Positions 36,097-40,936 are shown, counted from the stretch's first letter. The stretch: 64,000 bases of DNA from Aplysia californica (GCF_000002075.1 NW_004797384.1:1092329-1156328), one strand, 5' to 3'. The notes: a model not told the origin generated them from the sequence alone. A program made the numbers and translations.

Positions 36097-38209
36097 CTTC
36101 TTCTTCTTCTTCTTCTTCTTCTTCTTCTTCTTCTTCTTCTTCTTTTTCTTCTTCTTCTCCTTCTCCTCCTCCTCCTCCTCCTCCTCCTCCTCCTCCTCCT
36201 CCTCCTCCTCCTCCTCCTCCTCCTCCTCCTCCTCCTCCTCCTCTTCTTTCTATTTCTACTTATTTTTCTTTCTTCTTCTCTTCCTCCTCCTCCTCTGCGT
36301 GACAGCCATTTGTGATCATGATTAATCACTCATGTCCATGTTTGAATGCTCTTTAAAAAAAGCACCTAAATTCTAGTTTTATACTTATTGACTTATTACT
36401 TGTTTCTCTCAATTCAGACTGTTGTCGTCCAGAAAATATGAAGTGCTTCCAAGCTGGCAGTTTTATATTGCTTTATAAAAAATTGTTTTCCCTCATCCCT
36501 CGCATAACCTGATCTTATATCCCCAGAATTGGTCTCATTAGCCATTGCCGAAACCACAAGTCATCTTAATCCTTATTTTTTATGCTTTTTTACTTTCACC
36601 TGAGAAATACTGTTCTTTGCCAACGCCTTATTCATCGATTTATTGTTTCACTTAAGAAATTGGTCATTGTCACATATTACGAACTATTATGTCCCCAGAT
36701 AACAACAACGAAAGTTCAAGGACGTAAATGGGCGGACGACAGCGAAGTGTCCGAGTGCAATTCCTGTGGGAAGAATTTCTCTGTCACCGTGCGGAAGGTG
36801 AGGACTTTTGTTGTGCTGTGGGGGTCATTGTTATTCTATCTTAGCTGTAGCTGGGAGCTTAGGGCGGAGAGGGCTTTTGTGGTCCTCCGTTCATCACTTA
36901 GCCTTTCTTATCTTGATTGACCTTGGGGATGTTTAGAGGATGCTCTGTTGGGGTCTGTTCTCTGTGCTGTTTATGCTGTGAGCGAATCGTGTGAATATGT
37001 ATGTAGAAATATACATTGGCGGCATGCTGTTGATTAATTGTACTCAGAAAGCAAGTTTTTTTTTCAAGAGAGAGAAAAGACTGTTTCATTATTTTAACAA
37101 ACCTACATTATGTATTTTAATCATGCTTTATGATTTTAATTTGGACAAAATATTACTGGAGCACAGGAAAACAATACGTTTTTAAGAAACTGCAATTAAA
37201 TAAAATTCCAAAATCTTGGGCTAAGAATATCTGAACAAATGGCTAATGATATAATAAATTGTTCGAACAGCATTTTCATTCTGTAGTCAAGCTCTTCACT
37301 ATTGTACACAGCAAGTGTGAGTTCAATTCCCAGATGGAAAAATTCAGTTTGTCGAATATCTCTGCCTGCCGGCTGTGTGTTGTATTCCACTTTGCCCAGG
37401 TTGACCAGTACAGGCAGTCAGAACATCCCGCCTCTTAAATAATTTGTATTGTGTTGATGGAGGTATAAAATATTCACAAGTGCGTTCATGTACCTCTGTG
37501 CTTTCGAGGATGAATATTTTAAAAAACCAAAATTTTGAAAGAGACGCAAAACTCATACCAGACGTGGAGCAAAGCTGGTCATTTATTGCTTAGTCTTTGT
37601 CATTTTTGCCCTTCATAATGAGTCTTTGCAAGGTTGCCTGTGTAGATGATTGGAGGGAACCATGTGTAGATTCTACTTCTTTTTTTTTTTATTCTGCTTT
37701 TTATCTGTCTGTTTTGGCGTCTCTTGGTTTTTCCTTGCTCTAAATGACCGTTATGTTGTCAATGTGTTTTTGCTTACCCATGCAAATCTAAATTACTGTT
37801 AATGGGCAGTTAGCAGGTGCTGTGGTGTGGTTTGCTCCTTCTATCCTATCAAACATCTATCATCCTTTTCTCTCCTCCTCCTCTTTTGTGCTTGTCACTC
37901 TCTTGTAACACCTCTAATCTTCTGCACTTATAGTTATATGACCTGATTGTGTTGCAAGTGGTGTAAAACTCTACTTTAAAAAAAACATTAAAAATTACCA
38001 AATGTGCTTCTCTTTTCTCAGATTCAACTCAAACTCTCCAAACTTTCAAAGTTGTTCTTTCTTTTGTTTGTTTCATCCAGCATCACTGCAGGAACTGTGG
38101 CCACATCTATTGCAATGAATGCTCCAGCAAGACAGCTCAGGTCCCCACAGCCAAGAAACCAGCTCGTGTTTGTGACTCGTGCTATCAAGAAATAAACTCC
38201 CGGAAGTGA
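1521..38209 (+). CDS. EEA1: Early endosome antigen 1 (EEA1), 37 traced exons, 5' end missing
   Basis: EEA1 is a long homodimeric tether on early endosomes. It binds Rab5-GTP through an N-terminal C2H2 finger and PI3P plus Rab5 at its C terminus, and works with SNAREs in endosome fusion. Joining the exons given in the entries below keeps one frame from 1521 to the TGA at 38207-38209: 4116 bases, 1371 residues, against about 1411 in human. Order: two C2H2 fingers, about 1200 residues of Glu/Lys/Gln/Leu-rich coiled coil, then FYVE. Diagnostic matches to human EEA1, recalled from memory, are VQTLMD, AEAAKTAQR-like, [20 protein letters not shown] and GRKWADD. Donors and acceptors are GT-AG and phases agree at every junction. 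The initiator exon is not seen, so it probably lies upstream. An exon could be hidden in the N gap, because the flanking exons both meet in phase 0. The identification is firm; the exact set of spliced exons is inferred. Confidence 0.95.
1916..2205 (+). repeat. Tandem duplication of an intron end, with copied acceptors
   Basis: Two diverged copies of about 130-150 bases each begin with ctttgttttcag, share gagttagagactcagaaatatttttg-like text, and end in acaacatttaattgttga. The real acceptor of the exon at 2206 is the third instance. The copied acceptors end at 1927 and 2075. Confidence 0.85.
2206..2321 (+). CDS. EEA1: EEA1 exon: second C2H2 zinc finger
   Basis: This 116-base exon (phase 0 in, phase 2 out) follows the acceptor ctttgttttcag and precedes the donor gtgaga. 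It encodes [12 protein letters not shown]...HYEAEH, a second C2H2 finger with the same spacing as the first. It is closer to the human finger in its SxxELxxHYEAxH half, but has K where human has M47. Its acceptor region is copied twice within the upstream intron, leaving decoy acceptors at 1927 and 2075. After the finger comes a short Asp/Ala-rich linker joined to the next exon. Confidence 0.9.
2406..2763 (+). mobile_element. hAT-like MITE, 358 bases
   Basis: The ends form an imperfect inverted repeat. The left end begins caggaatgggcaaactggc; the right end, read on the other strand, begins caggcataggcaaatgtgtc. Both continue into ggcc..gatct-like text. The flanking eight bases are gtttagat and gtgtaggt, six of eight identical, as expected for an old eight-base hAT target duplication. 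There is no coding capacity. Confidence 0.6.
3067..6989 (+). CDS. EEA1: EEA1 exons 3-7, start of the coiled coil
   Basis: Five short exons: 3067-3100, 4157-4220, 5257-5363, 6556-6642 and 6931-6989. Junction phases are 2, 0, 1, 0, 0 and 2 going out. They encode [22 protein letters not shown], a segment containing [36 protein letters not shown], and [20 protein letters not shown]. These are hydrophilic heptad-like sequences that start the rod after the fingers. The LAQR ending matches the human LLQRPG junction when joined to the exon at 12145. Introns between them carry an RTE-like LINE end, CT microsatellites and a minus-strand CR1-like LINE end. Confidence 0.85.
3178..3805 (+). mobile_element. 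RTE-like LINE, 3' end of the reverse transcriptase ORF
   Basis: The translation gives [58 protein letters not shown] after a stop, then [16 protein letters not shown] and [24 protein letters not shown]-like text. This is the C-terminal part of a non-LTR reverse transcriptase, resembling the RTE clade (recalled from schistosome SR2-type elements). The copy is 5' truncated, with an in-frame TGA at 3397-3399 (between LLY and CETW) and a frame change near the end. It lies in an EEA1 intron in the sense orientation and ends in an atgatgatg tail. Confidence 0.8.
3930..4015 (+). repeat. CR1/L2-like LINE or SINE 3' tail
   Basis: The text tttctgagtgaaaatgcgct followed by agataaatgtgag and a ttcttcttctt tail is the familiar (g)cgctatataaat plus short tandem end of CR1-like elements. 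Confidence 0.4.
4255..4462 (+). repeat. (CT)n microsatellite
   Basis: Dominated by ct dinucleotides with short tctg, ccc and tccc interruptions. It starts about 35 bases after the EEA1 donor at 4221. Confidence 0.95.
4770..4955 (+). repeat. CR1-like 3' tail followed by a second LINE-like tail
   Basis: It contains gtgaaatgcctggaaccatt, then ggtgctataaaaattatg and attattattg (CR1-like). Next comes gataaataaagtttgctc with (tctta)n, another typical LINE 3' terminus. Confidence 0.4.
5036..5160 (+). repeat. Family D dispersed repeat
   Basis: It shows ctggtgggtcctacttcttt, then gtcttact and tctttactgaaacaaaca. Copies recur in many EEA1 introns (for example 28030, 28512, 31620, 32838, 34675, 37655). 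Confidence 0.45.
5640..6180 (-). mobile_element. CR1-like LINE 3' end with ORF2 C-terminus
   Basis: On the minus strand the segment encodes [73 protein letters not shown] and [11 protein letters not shown]. This is the standard C-terminus of CR1/Jockey-type reverse transcriptases. Downstream (lower coordinates) is the 3' UTR with a gtaaagcgtt..agagcgctatacgaatgt motif and an att repeat. It is antisense to EEA1 and strongly 5' truncated. Confidence 0.8.
6395..6512 (+). repeat. (GT)n and (GA)n microsatellite
   Basis: gtgtgtgt followed by agag-rich text, ending about 45 bases before the EEA1 acceptor at 6555. It is a purine tract just upstream of a splice site, an unusual position. Confidence 0.8.
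6812..6925 (+). repeat. 57-base tandem duplication at an intron end
   Basis: catactgaaacgtacagat recurs at 6869 as catactgaaacatacagat, each followed by a tgcataaata-like string. The second copy ends right before the acceptor of the exon at 6931. Confidence 0.75.
7451..7650 (+). repeat. Tandem duplication of about 120 bases
   Basis: ttttgtaaacactttg..ctgcatcaaggatgagagattg recurs as ttttgtaaacatg..ctgcatcaaggataggatgagag. It lies in the intron before the microexon. Confidence 0.7.
7903..7923 (+). CDS. EEA1: EEA1 candidate 21-base microexon
   Basis: A 21-base segment lies between a good acceptor (tcattgttttgttcag) and a strong donor (gtaagc). It enters in phase 2 and leaves in phase 2, so it is a neutral cassette. 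Inclusion replaces one Arg by SEKEKEKK, a net gain of seven residues, exactly one coiled-coil heptad. Skipping it joins LAQR to PADDVFVLK, which matches the human QRPGIEDVAVLK. The skipped form is therefore the ancestral-looking one and this exon is probably an alternative insert. It rests on splice signals and phase only, with no transcript evidence. Confidence 0.55.
8208..8501 (+). mobile_element. MITE with 12-base perfect terminal repeats
   Basis: The left end is cagacctgccac and the right end is gtggcaggtctg, an exact inverted match. The inside carries about five copies of a tcccgattttt unit. The CAG start suggests a hAT-like family, but the flanking bases do not show a clear eight-base duplication. 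Confidence 0.55.
9790..9945 (+). mobile_element. LINE 3'-end fragment (family F)
   Basis: It shares gaacttgaacaaattgatg, then ccaggatg, caagcagagaaatggatgg and gtctgttccagatctggcac with seven other copies. In one frame the end reads [18 protein letters not shown] then stop, like the last residues of a non-LTR reverse transcriptase ORF. Eight such 3'-truncated copies are seen, all sense to EEA1. Confidence 0.6.
11930..12108 (+). repeat. SINE family A copy
   Basis: It begins ctggtgtctgtgatgtagca and has the body tttctccaccagtctgtgag-like text and the end aatgatgtagattgtgttg. It stops about 35 bases before the EEA1 exon at 12145, so it makes up much of that intron end. Confidence 0.6.
12145..14144 (+). 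CDS. EEA1: EEA1 exons 9-11, coiled coil
   Basis: Exons 12145-12285, 13254-13322 and 14039-14144. The first encodes [22 protein letters not shown], close to human EEA1 ('VLKKELVQVQTLMDNM'), and anchors the alignment. The next two encode [16 protein letters not shown] and [20 protein letters not shown]. Phases 2, 2, 2 and 0 agree throughout. The third exon ends in phase 0 just before the assembly gap, and the next visible exon (16024) also starts in phase 0, so a whole symmetric exon could be hidden in the gap. Confidence 0.9.
12478..12620 (-). repeat. LINE-type 3' end with (ATAC)n
   Basis: cttttatttgtcccagaaag and cactttggtttacaatg, followed by acataaatacat repeats, look like a reversed LINE 3' end. 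A related string (ccacttttactgattcctga) occurs at 6735. Confidence 0.4.
12636..12806 (+). repeat. Family B short repeat
   Basis: It contains tttgcaggtgctctttccta, ttattctcttgtaaaacctc and the tail gcacttatatgacctcattg ending near gcaataaaactcttgctg. Confidence 0.65.
13415..13785 (+). repeat. SINE family A copy joined to a family B/C-type tail
   Basis: The head ccggtgtctgtgatgtagca, body gttcctgagtggggaaaatc and cagcccggtttggccctggc are family A. After a tct-rich stretch it ends with cttatgcagttgcgagctcc, the tail of families B and C. The two parts may be separate insertions. Confidence 0.55.
14437..14600 (+). repeat. SINE family A copy, next to the gap
   Basis: It shows ttctataatagtcaggcact, gcgtgcagaagacatgagtt and ctgcctgtctgctaggaggc, followed by a ct-rich run that enters the N gap. 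The microsatellite probably caused the assembly break. Confidence 0.55.
14634..15550. other. Assembly gap, 917 N
   Basis: Undetermined bases inside an EEA1 intron. Flanking exons end and start in phase 0, so the frame gives no sign of whether an exon is hidden here. Confidence 1.
15560..15722 (+). mobile_element. LINE 3'-end fragment (family F)
   Basis: It contains tagatgggtgacgggaaaag, gcagagaaatggatggcgaa and gtttcagattttgacac, matching the copy at 9790. Confidence 0.55.
15808..16010 (+). repeat. SINE family A copy with clear A and B boxes
   Basis: The head catctgtggtgtaatggcta and gagtttgaaccccatgtggg give the best A-box and B-box candidates of the family. The body includes ggccctagcaggcagggtc and the end aatgatgtaaatcaataatg with an att tail. 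It sits just upstream of the exon at 16024. Confidence 0.7.
16024..22086 (+). CDS. EEA1: EEA1 exons 12-18, coiled coil
   Basis: Exons 16024-16191, 16919-17056, 17690-17776, 19091-19173, 19834-19981, 20980-21210 and 21952-22086. All are coiled coil rich in Glu, Lys, Gln and Leu. Two are diagnostic. The exon at 19834 encodes [19 protein letters not shown], like human EREDLYAKIQAGEGE. The exons at 20980 and 21952 encode [14 protein letters not shown] and [18 protein letters not shown], like human ENLHDQV and ELLLSAEAAKTAQRADL. The donor at 19174 (gtacgg) is weak but required by phase. The 168- and 231-base exons are exactly 8 and 11 double heptad repeats (multiples of 21 bases). Confidence 0.92.
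16427..16612 (-). repeat. Family B repeat, 3' hairpin intact
   Basis: This minus-strand copy has the 3' stem ggcgctcg and cgagcgcc around caactgcataaggtcata, a perfect eight-base stem. The inner gttactagagagtaac hairpin is also kept. Confidence 0.75.
17085..17370 (-). mobile_element. CR1-like LINE 3' end, second copy
   Basis: It has the same plan as 5640-6180: an aat repeat, gtaccgctctctacccggat, gggtgctttacaaatacagg, and a region resembling the ORF end. It is antisense to EEA1. Confidence 0.6.
17885..18392 (+). repeat. SINE family C: tRNA head, conserved centre, shared tail
   Basis: The first 70 bases look like a tRNA: cctagtggcctagaggttaa (A box) and tctcgggttcgaatctgggt (B box). A centre with gtgcacgttaaagttccctg and ggccgccacccgggcaaaat follows. 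The end, gcgctcatatgacctaatgc, agttgcgagtgccataaaac and an A run, is the same tail as family B. The element is about 0.5 kb and looks complete. Confidence 0.8.
18425..18560 (+). mobile_element. LINE 3'-end fragment (family F)
   Basis: It shows gaactttttcagataggc, gagaaaagaccagagtaa and gcattctagctgagaaatga. The copy is diverged. Confidence 0.45.
18570..19075 (+). repeat. 77-base minisatellite, about seven copies, ending at an EEA1 acceptor
   Basis: gtgtctgtaaagaatctact recurs at 18643, 18720, 18797, 18874 and 18951, exactly 77 bases apart, then at 19036 (85). Each unit carries ggattgtgttaagatatttg and ttatttggaaaacgttagtc. The array stops about 15 bases before the acceptor cccacag of the exon at 19091. 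Confidence 0.95.
19195..19335 (+). mobile_element. LINE 3'-end fragment (family F)
   Basis: It contains gagaacttgaacagatggat, aaaagaccaggatgacataa and cccaagcagggaaataagta. It begins about 20 bases after the EEA1 donor at 19174. Confidence 0.55.
20504..20678 (+). mobile_element. Possible piggyBac-like MITE, 175 bases
   Basis: The ends ttaaaccctttgacta and ctttttagggttaa both carry TTAA next to a ccct/aggg terminus. The inverted repeat is short and imperfect, so this is tentative. Confidence 0.35.
21250..21434 (-). repeat. Family B repeat
   Basis: It shows tagtagaggttttacggcgc, gcctgaagattagaggtgtt and gtttgataggaaagaaggag. The 3' stem is slightly eroded (ggcgcactc versus gagcgcc). Confidence 0.7.
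21751..21862 (+). repeat. (TA)n followed by (GA)n microsatellite
   Basis: About 75 bases of at repeats, then gtatgtataaagagagagag. It is 90 bases before the EEA1 exon at 21952. Confidence 0.95.
22550..22665 (+). mobile_element. LINE 3'-end fragment (family F)
   Basis: It shows ggaaagaactcaggataata, gcattaaagcagagaaatga and gatgtctgtttctggtcc. Confidence 0.5.
22714..30443 (+). CDS. EEA1: EEA1 exons 19-29, coiled coil
   Basis: Exons 22714-22842, 23461-23583, 24374-24472, 25128-25250, 25639-25737, 26420-26560, 27000-27107, 27814-27861, 28681-28776, 29709-29798 and 30285-30443. Every one begins and ends in phase 0. The products are charged heptad sequences such as [19 protein letters not shown] and [19 protein letters not shown], with no enzyme or binding motif. 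The 28681 exon uses an aag acceptor (tttgtgaag), less usual than cag or tag but needed by the reading frame. The 48-base exon at 27814 is the shortest certain one. Confidence 0.9.
24205..24330 (+). repeat. SINE family A, body and 3' part
   Basis: tctgcctgtctgctagggtg, ggccttgacaggcagggttg and aaatatgtcgatgggacgtt match the family A body. It ends 45 bases before the acceptor of the exon at 24374. Confidence 0.5.
24655..24800 (+). mobile_element. LINE 3'-end fragment (family F)
   Basis: It shows aggctgaagaggcagagttg, ctcatcaggaaaagatgagg and gcatcagagcagagaaagag. The copy is diverged. Confidence 0.45.
25290..25530 (+). repeat. SINE family A head, (GT)n and a duplicated segment
   Basis: gatatctgtggtgtcgtggt is a family A head, cut by a gtgtgt array. 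The string aaatggcctcacaataaata with a following gatttgccag recurs at 25480 as aaatggcctcacaatgaaca with gatttccag, a duplication of about 115 bases that copies an acceptor-like end. Confidence 0.65.
25770..26020 (+). repeat. (GA)n-rich minisatellite
   Basis: Imperfect units of about 60-70 bases with gtgtatgaagagtgaatgag and gagagaggggg. It begins about 35 bases after the EEA1 donor at 25738. Confidence 0.8.
26180..26415 (+). repeat. 56-base minisatellite running into an EEA1 acceptor
   Basis: caatcctaacttgttcccag followed by attttggtgtctacagatg recurs four times (cctaact at 26199, 26255, 26311 and a variant at 26365). The last unit merges with the polypyrimidine tract and the acceptor of the exon at 26420. 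Confidence 0.9.
26594..26773 (-). repeat. Family B repeat, diverged
   Basis: It shows gaagattgggggtgttacta, acatgtttgataggaaagga and cagagcacccaccaaccacc. Confidence 0.6.
27165..27270 (+). repeat. Three tandem units of about 45 bases
   Basis: gtattgtaaag..gcatagagttcccttttg, gtattgtaaagtgcatggag and gcaaagtgcatagagttccc follow one another in the intron after the exon at 27000. Confidence 0.7.
28030..28165 (+). repeat. Family D dispersed repeat
   Basis: It shows ctagtaggtcctgtttcttt, gtctgtcttactttccccta and gttgatatgcttctctttaa. Confidence 0.55.
28512..28655 (+). repeat. Family D dispersed repeat next to an exon
   Basis: It shows ccactggtaggtccaacttt, gtctatctgtcttgtttctt, ctaaatgaccaatattgtgt and ctttcctcaaactcaaac. 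Its T/C-rich end leads into the acceptor of the exon at 28681. Confidence 0.6.
29219..29693 (+). mobile_element. GC-rich insert bounded by TTAA, possibly piggyBac-like
   Basis: This block of about 475 bases has CpG-rich text (cccgcgagggagac, ccttccgcggcacgctcgtg, gccccgcggcacaagcccgc) inside an AT-rich intron. It begins ttaacccttaagattctggt and ends aggactagagttaa; the ends agree only partly as an inverted repeat. It stops 15 bases before the EEA1 exon at 29709. Confidence 0.4.
30540..30740 (+). mobile_element. LINE 3'-end fragment (family F), longest copy
   Basis: It starts with gctctccctggaaaagtaga and aaagaggcagataaaagcca, the region that in better copies reads GRGRPRLT. It continues gagaacttgaattgatgggt and ends tctgatcttgcacttgaaga. 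Confidence 0.55.
31118..35938 (+). CDS. EEA1: EEA1 exons 30-35, distal coiled coil
   Basis: Exons 31118-31207, 32166-32297, 33009-33194, 34077-34260, 34844-34898 and 35818-35938. Landmarks shared with human are [13 protein letters not shown] in the exon at 33009, [15 protein letters not shown] and LTDQLKGE in the exon at 34077, [13 protein letters not shown] across 34844-35818, and [14 protein letters not shown] at the end. This is the segment just before the C-terminal Rab5-binding and FYVE region. Phases 0, 0, 0, 0, 1, 2 and 0 agree. The introns around it contain the largest CTT/CCT microsatellites of the window. Confidence 0.93.
31620..31800 (+). repeat. Family D repeat followed by a CR1-like 3' tail
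   Basis: The text ccagtggtggttcctacttc and gttattgtgttgatg belong to family D. Next comes tgtaaagttgtgaagtgcat, then gtgtgctgtataaatgattt, which leads directly into the CTT array. Confidence 0.5.
31795..32106 (+). repeat. (CTT)n/(CCT)n polypyrimidine array
   Basis: About 310 bases of nearly uninterrupted pyrimidine: mixed cct/ctt, a long pure ctt run, then pure cct. It ends 60 bases before the acceptor of the exon at 32166. The long Glu, Lys, Arg or Ser open frames through it are artefacts. Confidence 0.97.
32838..32980 (+). repeat. Family D dispersed repeat
   Basis: It shows catcattggtaggtcctgtt, gtctgtgtctgtctttctca and gtcattgtacttctctttgc. It ends about 30 bases before the acceptor of the exon at 33009. 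Confidence 0.55.
33300..33645 (+). repeat. 32-base minisatellite, about nine copies
   Basis: actggtacttcttctgagat followed by agtatagaacaa repeats at 33378, 33410, 33442, 33475 and 33507, with more diverged units on both sides. It begins about 105 bases after the EEA1 donor at 33195. Confidence 0.92.
34675..34800 (+). repeat. Family D dispersed repeat
   Basis: It shows ggtgtaggtccctattcatt, gtctctctgtcttgcgtttt, ctaaatgacccttattttgt and gatgtgcttctcttactcaa. It lies 45 bases before the exon at 34844. Confidence 0.55.
35150..35300 (-). repeat. LINE-type 3' end with (GATAA)n and (CA)n
   Basis: aagataagataagatacatc and tttattgtccagatcctggc form a reversed LINE end, followed by a ca array with cgcacg variants. 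Confidence 0.5.
35698..35785 (+). repeat. (CA)n microsatellite
   Basis: acacacac with tcac and gcgc interruptions, ending about 30 bases before the EEA1 exon at 35818. Confidence 0.9.
36018..36297 (+). repeat. (GTT)n-(CTT)n-(CCT)n compound array
   Basis: Pure gtt, then pure ctt, then pure cct blocks in succession, about 80 bases after the EEA1 donor at 35939. Two trinucleotide changes occur at sharp borders. Confidence 0.97.
36699..38209 (+). CDS. EEA1: EEA1 C-terminal FYVE finger exons and stop
   Basis: Exons 36699-36797 and 38081-38209. They encode [20 protein letters not shown] followed by KNFSVTVRK, then [16 protein letters not shown] and finally [14 protein letters not shown] plus the stop. 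All FYVE signatures are present: the WxxD motif (WADD), the basic RKHHCR patch that binds phosphatidylinositol 3-phosphate, the closing RVCDSC, and eight zinc ligands as four Cys pairs, one of them inside HHCRNC. The intron splits the domain between RK and HHCR. FYVE at the very C terminus after a long coiled coil is the EEA1 arrangement, which separates it from other FYVE proteins. Confidence 0.97.
37262..37475 (+). repeat. SINE family A copy
   Basis: It shows ctgtagtcaagctcttcact, gtgtgagttcaattcccaga (B box), ctgcctgccggctgtgtgtt and aatttgtattgtgttgatgg. Confidence 0.6.
37655..37790 (+). repeat. Family D dispersed repeat
   Basis: It shows ccatgtgtagattctacttc, gctctaaatgaccgttatgt and caatgtgtttttgcttaccc. 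Confidence 0.5.
37803..37988 (+). repeat. Family B repeat
   Basis: It shows ggcagttagcaggtgctgtg, gtcactctcttgtaacacct and gacctgattgtgttgcaagt. It is followed about 30 bases later by caaatgtgcttctcttttct, a family D-like end, before the last EEA1 exon. Confidence 0.65.
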
Positions 38210-38219
38210 ACCAACTCCC

Positions 38220-38545
38220 CTCGCCCCGGCAAACCCTGACTCCCTCCACCCCACCCCGCGCCACCCCACAAACTTGGGAATACACTCCTTGCCTTTACCC
38301 CACCCAACCCCATCCAACTGCACAAACTTGGGAACACATTCCTTGCCTATTCCCCCACCCAACTCCAACCATCCTCACCCTATCCCATCCTACCCTGCCC
38401 AACCCCAGCCCACCCCACAAACTTCGGAACGCATTCCTTCCCTTTATCCCAACCCCAACCAATCCCACCCCACGCCATCCACAGACCTTGGGAACACGCT
38501 CCTTGCTTATCCCCTACCGAACCCCAAATAACCCCACCCCTGCTC
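38220..38545 (+). repeat. C-rich tandem repeat in the EEA1 3' UTR
   Basis: Four to five diverged units with acaaacttgggaacacattc and cttgccttt..ccccacccaa text start about ten bases after the stop codon. The run is nearly G-free on the plus strand and unlike the AT-rich surroundings. It should be transcribed as the first part of the 3' UTR. Confidence 0.85.
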
Positions 38546-40481
38546 ACTCCATTTCCTTATCCCGTAACTTATTCCTCTAATTGCATCAGTGATGACATGT
38601 GTTTTTTCATGTCCTCTCATTTGTCCAGAGCTTCCCAGCTTTTGAAGCGTTAGAAGTGACGCATGATGCCGTCTGTGTGAAGCTCAAAGCTTGTCACATT
38701 CCCAATATTCTTTCCACTTTTGTTTTACTGTGAATACTCTGTTGGCGCCCTTAGAGAGAGTACTGTACTGTTAGTGAATATGTTGGTTTCTGGTGCAAAA
38801 ACATCTGAAGCTGTAACAATAATAACTGATAATAATTACATTTATATAATGCATATTCTACAGCCTGCACTTGGCACTTTACAACTATTCTCTTTTTATA
38901 CTGGTAGTGCGCGGATAAGGTACTCAGATGGTCAATGTATGGTATGTCCGTCCGAGAGTCAAATAGGGATCAGAACTGTGGCAATCACCATTTTTGTGTG
39001 TATTGAATTTGTTTCGAGTTTGAATAAGGACAAGCGCCTTGACACATTAATGGTCATTTTCCTGGAAGAAAAAGTAAGAAAACAGAAACAACAGAGGGAA
39101 AGAAAAGAAGTTTGAACTACCAGTGACGTCCTCCAGTCACAAGCTTTTGTTTTTTCTTTTCCATTTTTTGGGAATAATAAGAAACCTCTGAAGGTATTAT
39201 TTGTTCACAGCTCGCTACCTTACCACTATCTGTTTGGACACTGGTAGAAATATTCTTGAGTTTCAGTTATCAAGAATTTCTGTCTTTGATCATAATGAAT
39301 TAATATTCAAGGGCCTATACTATACATGTAATAAATCCGCTGTCACTTTCAGTGCTGTTTTTAATGATTGGCTCAAGAATATCATCTTTTTCAAGGATAT
39401 ATCCACTGCGGTTTCCGAAAATTGTGTGAATGGTTCATTTTAGAGTTGTCAAATTTTATTTGTAGGCCAGTGAAATGTGCCTTGGGACTATACTAAAGGC
39501 AGGAAATCGTTGCCAGTACAAAAGATATTTAGCAGCAAAAACTTGCAGGTGAATGGTAATCAGTGAAACAGGAAAAAGAACCAATGATGGGTACTGTGAT
39601 CTTTCCTTTTTGTGTGCTGTATCGTGAAGACTTTATTGTTTGCTGAAGCAGTCTAGACAATGTCCATTTTCCTATTCTTGTTACTTTTTTAGTCCCCGAG
39701 TATTGTCCCAAACACAGACATCTGCCCTATTTCTCCCAGTACTGTGATGCTCAGTTAATTAATGGATTATCTTTTTGGCATTGTCCTTTTTTAAATACTG
39801 TAACCAGGAAATGTCCTGTTTCGCATTCAAATTTTTCACTGCCTTCACTAATGAAAATTTACAAAAGAATTGTCATGTATGATTTTGACAGTCTGTTTAC
39901 GGGATCTTGCCTTAGATTTCCTGGTACCAGTCCAGTTAATGCTGTCGTAAAAAACAGCTTGTAATTCTTTGTATTCAAAAGTTTAATTTAGATATTAAAA
40001 TGCTTGTTATTTTTCGCTCAGGTGACTGCCTGCCTCTGTCCCTCAATATGTTACCATCAACTTTGCCATTGTATTCTGGTTTGAATATATATAAACGTTG
40101 TTTCCAGCCCTTGGTTTTTAACCACTTTCTGCAGTCTCAGTAATTGGTCTTTGACCTTTGTTCTCTGGCGTAGCTCCGTAGGGTATTGATTCCTGTCACT
40201 TTTGATTGGTCAGTTGAGCTTTCTTATCTGTCAGTAATGTTATCACTTTGTGTGATAAATGAAAGCAATATTTTTGGCGACTTGGCATTAAAAAATCTGT
40301 GCTTGCGCATTTTAATGAGTTTGTGAAAGTACAATTTTATACAGCGTTAAGGGTTGTGAGCTTTAATCAGATTTATTCCCTTCAGATTGTTTCACTTCAC
40401 CATTTAAAAAATTTTTTTTTAACTTTTCTTTTTTCTCACTTGTTTGCATCAGGGCCATGCTTGTCTTTCGTTATAAAATGT
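38546..40481. other. Probable EEA1 3' UTR and intergenic sequence
   Basis: AT-rich, no gene recognised. The first canonical polyadenylation hexamer seen after the EEA1 stop is at 39330-39335 (aataaa); the next noted is at 40917-40922. The true 3' end cannot be fixed from sequence alone. A CR1-like tail fragment (tttatataatgcatattcta) lies at 38845. Confidence 0.4.
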
Positions 40482-40915
40482 GAGGCAGAGTGGTAAAATC
40501 AGGTGCTCGTCAAAATAATGAAAGTCAAGAAATTTGCATTTTCCAGCAAGTTTGGGAAGTTTTATAGCATTTTAATTTTGTTATTTGGTTCAACACCTTT
40601 CATGCCCATTAAAGAGCACATTTCTGTGTAGATTTTACTGAAACACGTTGATTAAAGGCAGAAGAAATGCAAATTTCAATTTCCACGGACTCTCAAGCCA
40701 AAGAAATAACTCAACTTTGGCGGCCATTTTCTCCCTAATTTTACCTCTGAAACCAGATGACCCTCTCCTCCTTCAATCACACATTCTCGACTTCTATTCA
40801 ACATAGATGGATATTATTTTCTCCCAAAATAAGGAAAATGGACAGGCCTTAAGATCATGCCATCAACTCCATATGCCCAAAAATTGACGAGAGCCTGATT
40901 CCATTGTCGTGCCAC
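40482..40915 (+). mobile_element. MITE family M, copy 1 (434 bases)
   Basis: The left end gaggcagagtggtaaaatca followed by ggtgctcgtcaaa matches the complement of the right end (cgacaatggaatcaggctct). The middle (ctttggcggccattttctcc, ctcgacttctattcaacata) is homologous to a second copy at 61939-62361 in the opposite orientation. No coding capacity is seen. Confidence 0.8.
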
Positions 40916-40935
40916 AAATAAACTTTGATCTGCTT

Positions 40936-40936
<1 letters not shown>

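Noticed and set aside
35950-36329. Long low-complexity frames of Leu, Ser, Phe, Cys or Arg
   Set aside because: These are products of the gtt-ctt-cct array in an EEA1 intron.
38179-38580. Pro/Thr/Leu-rich frames after the EEA1 stop
   Set aside because: These are translations of the C-rich tandem repeat, out of frame with the FYVE exon.
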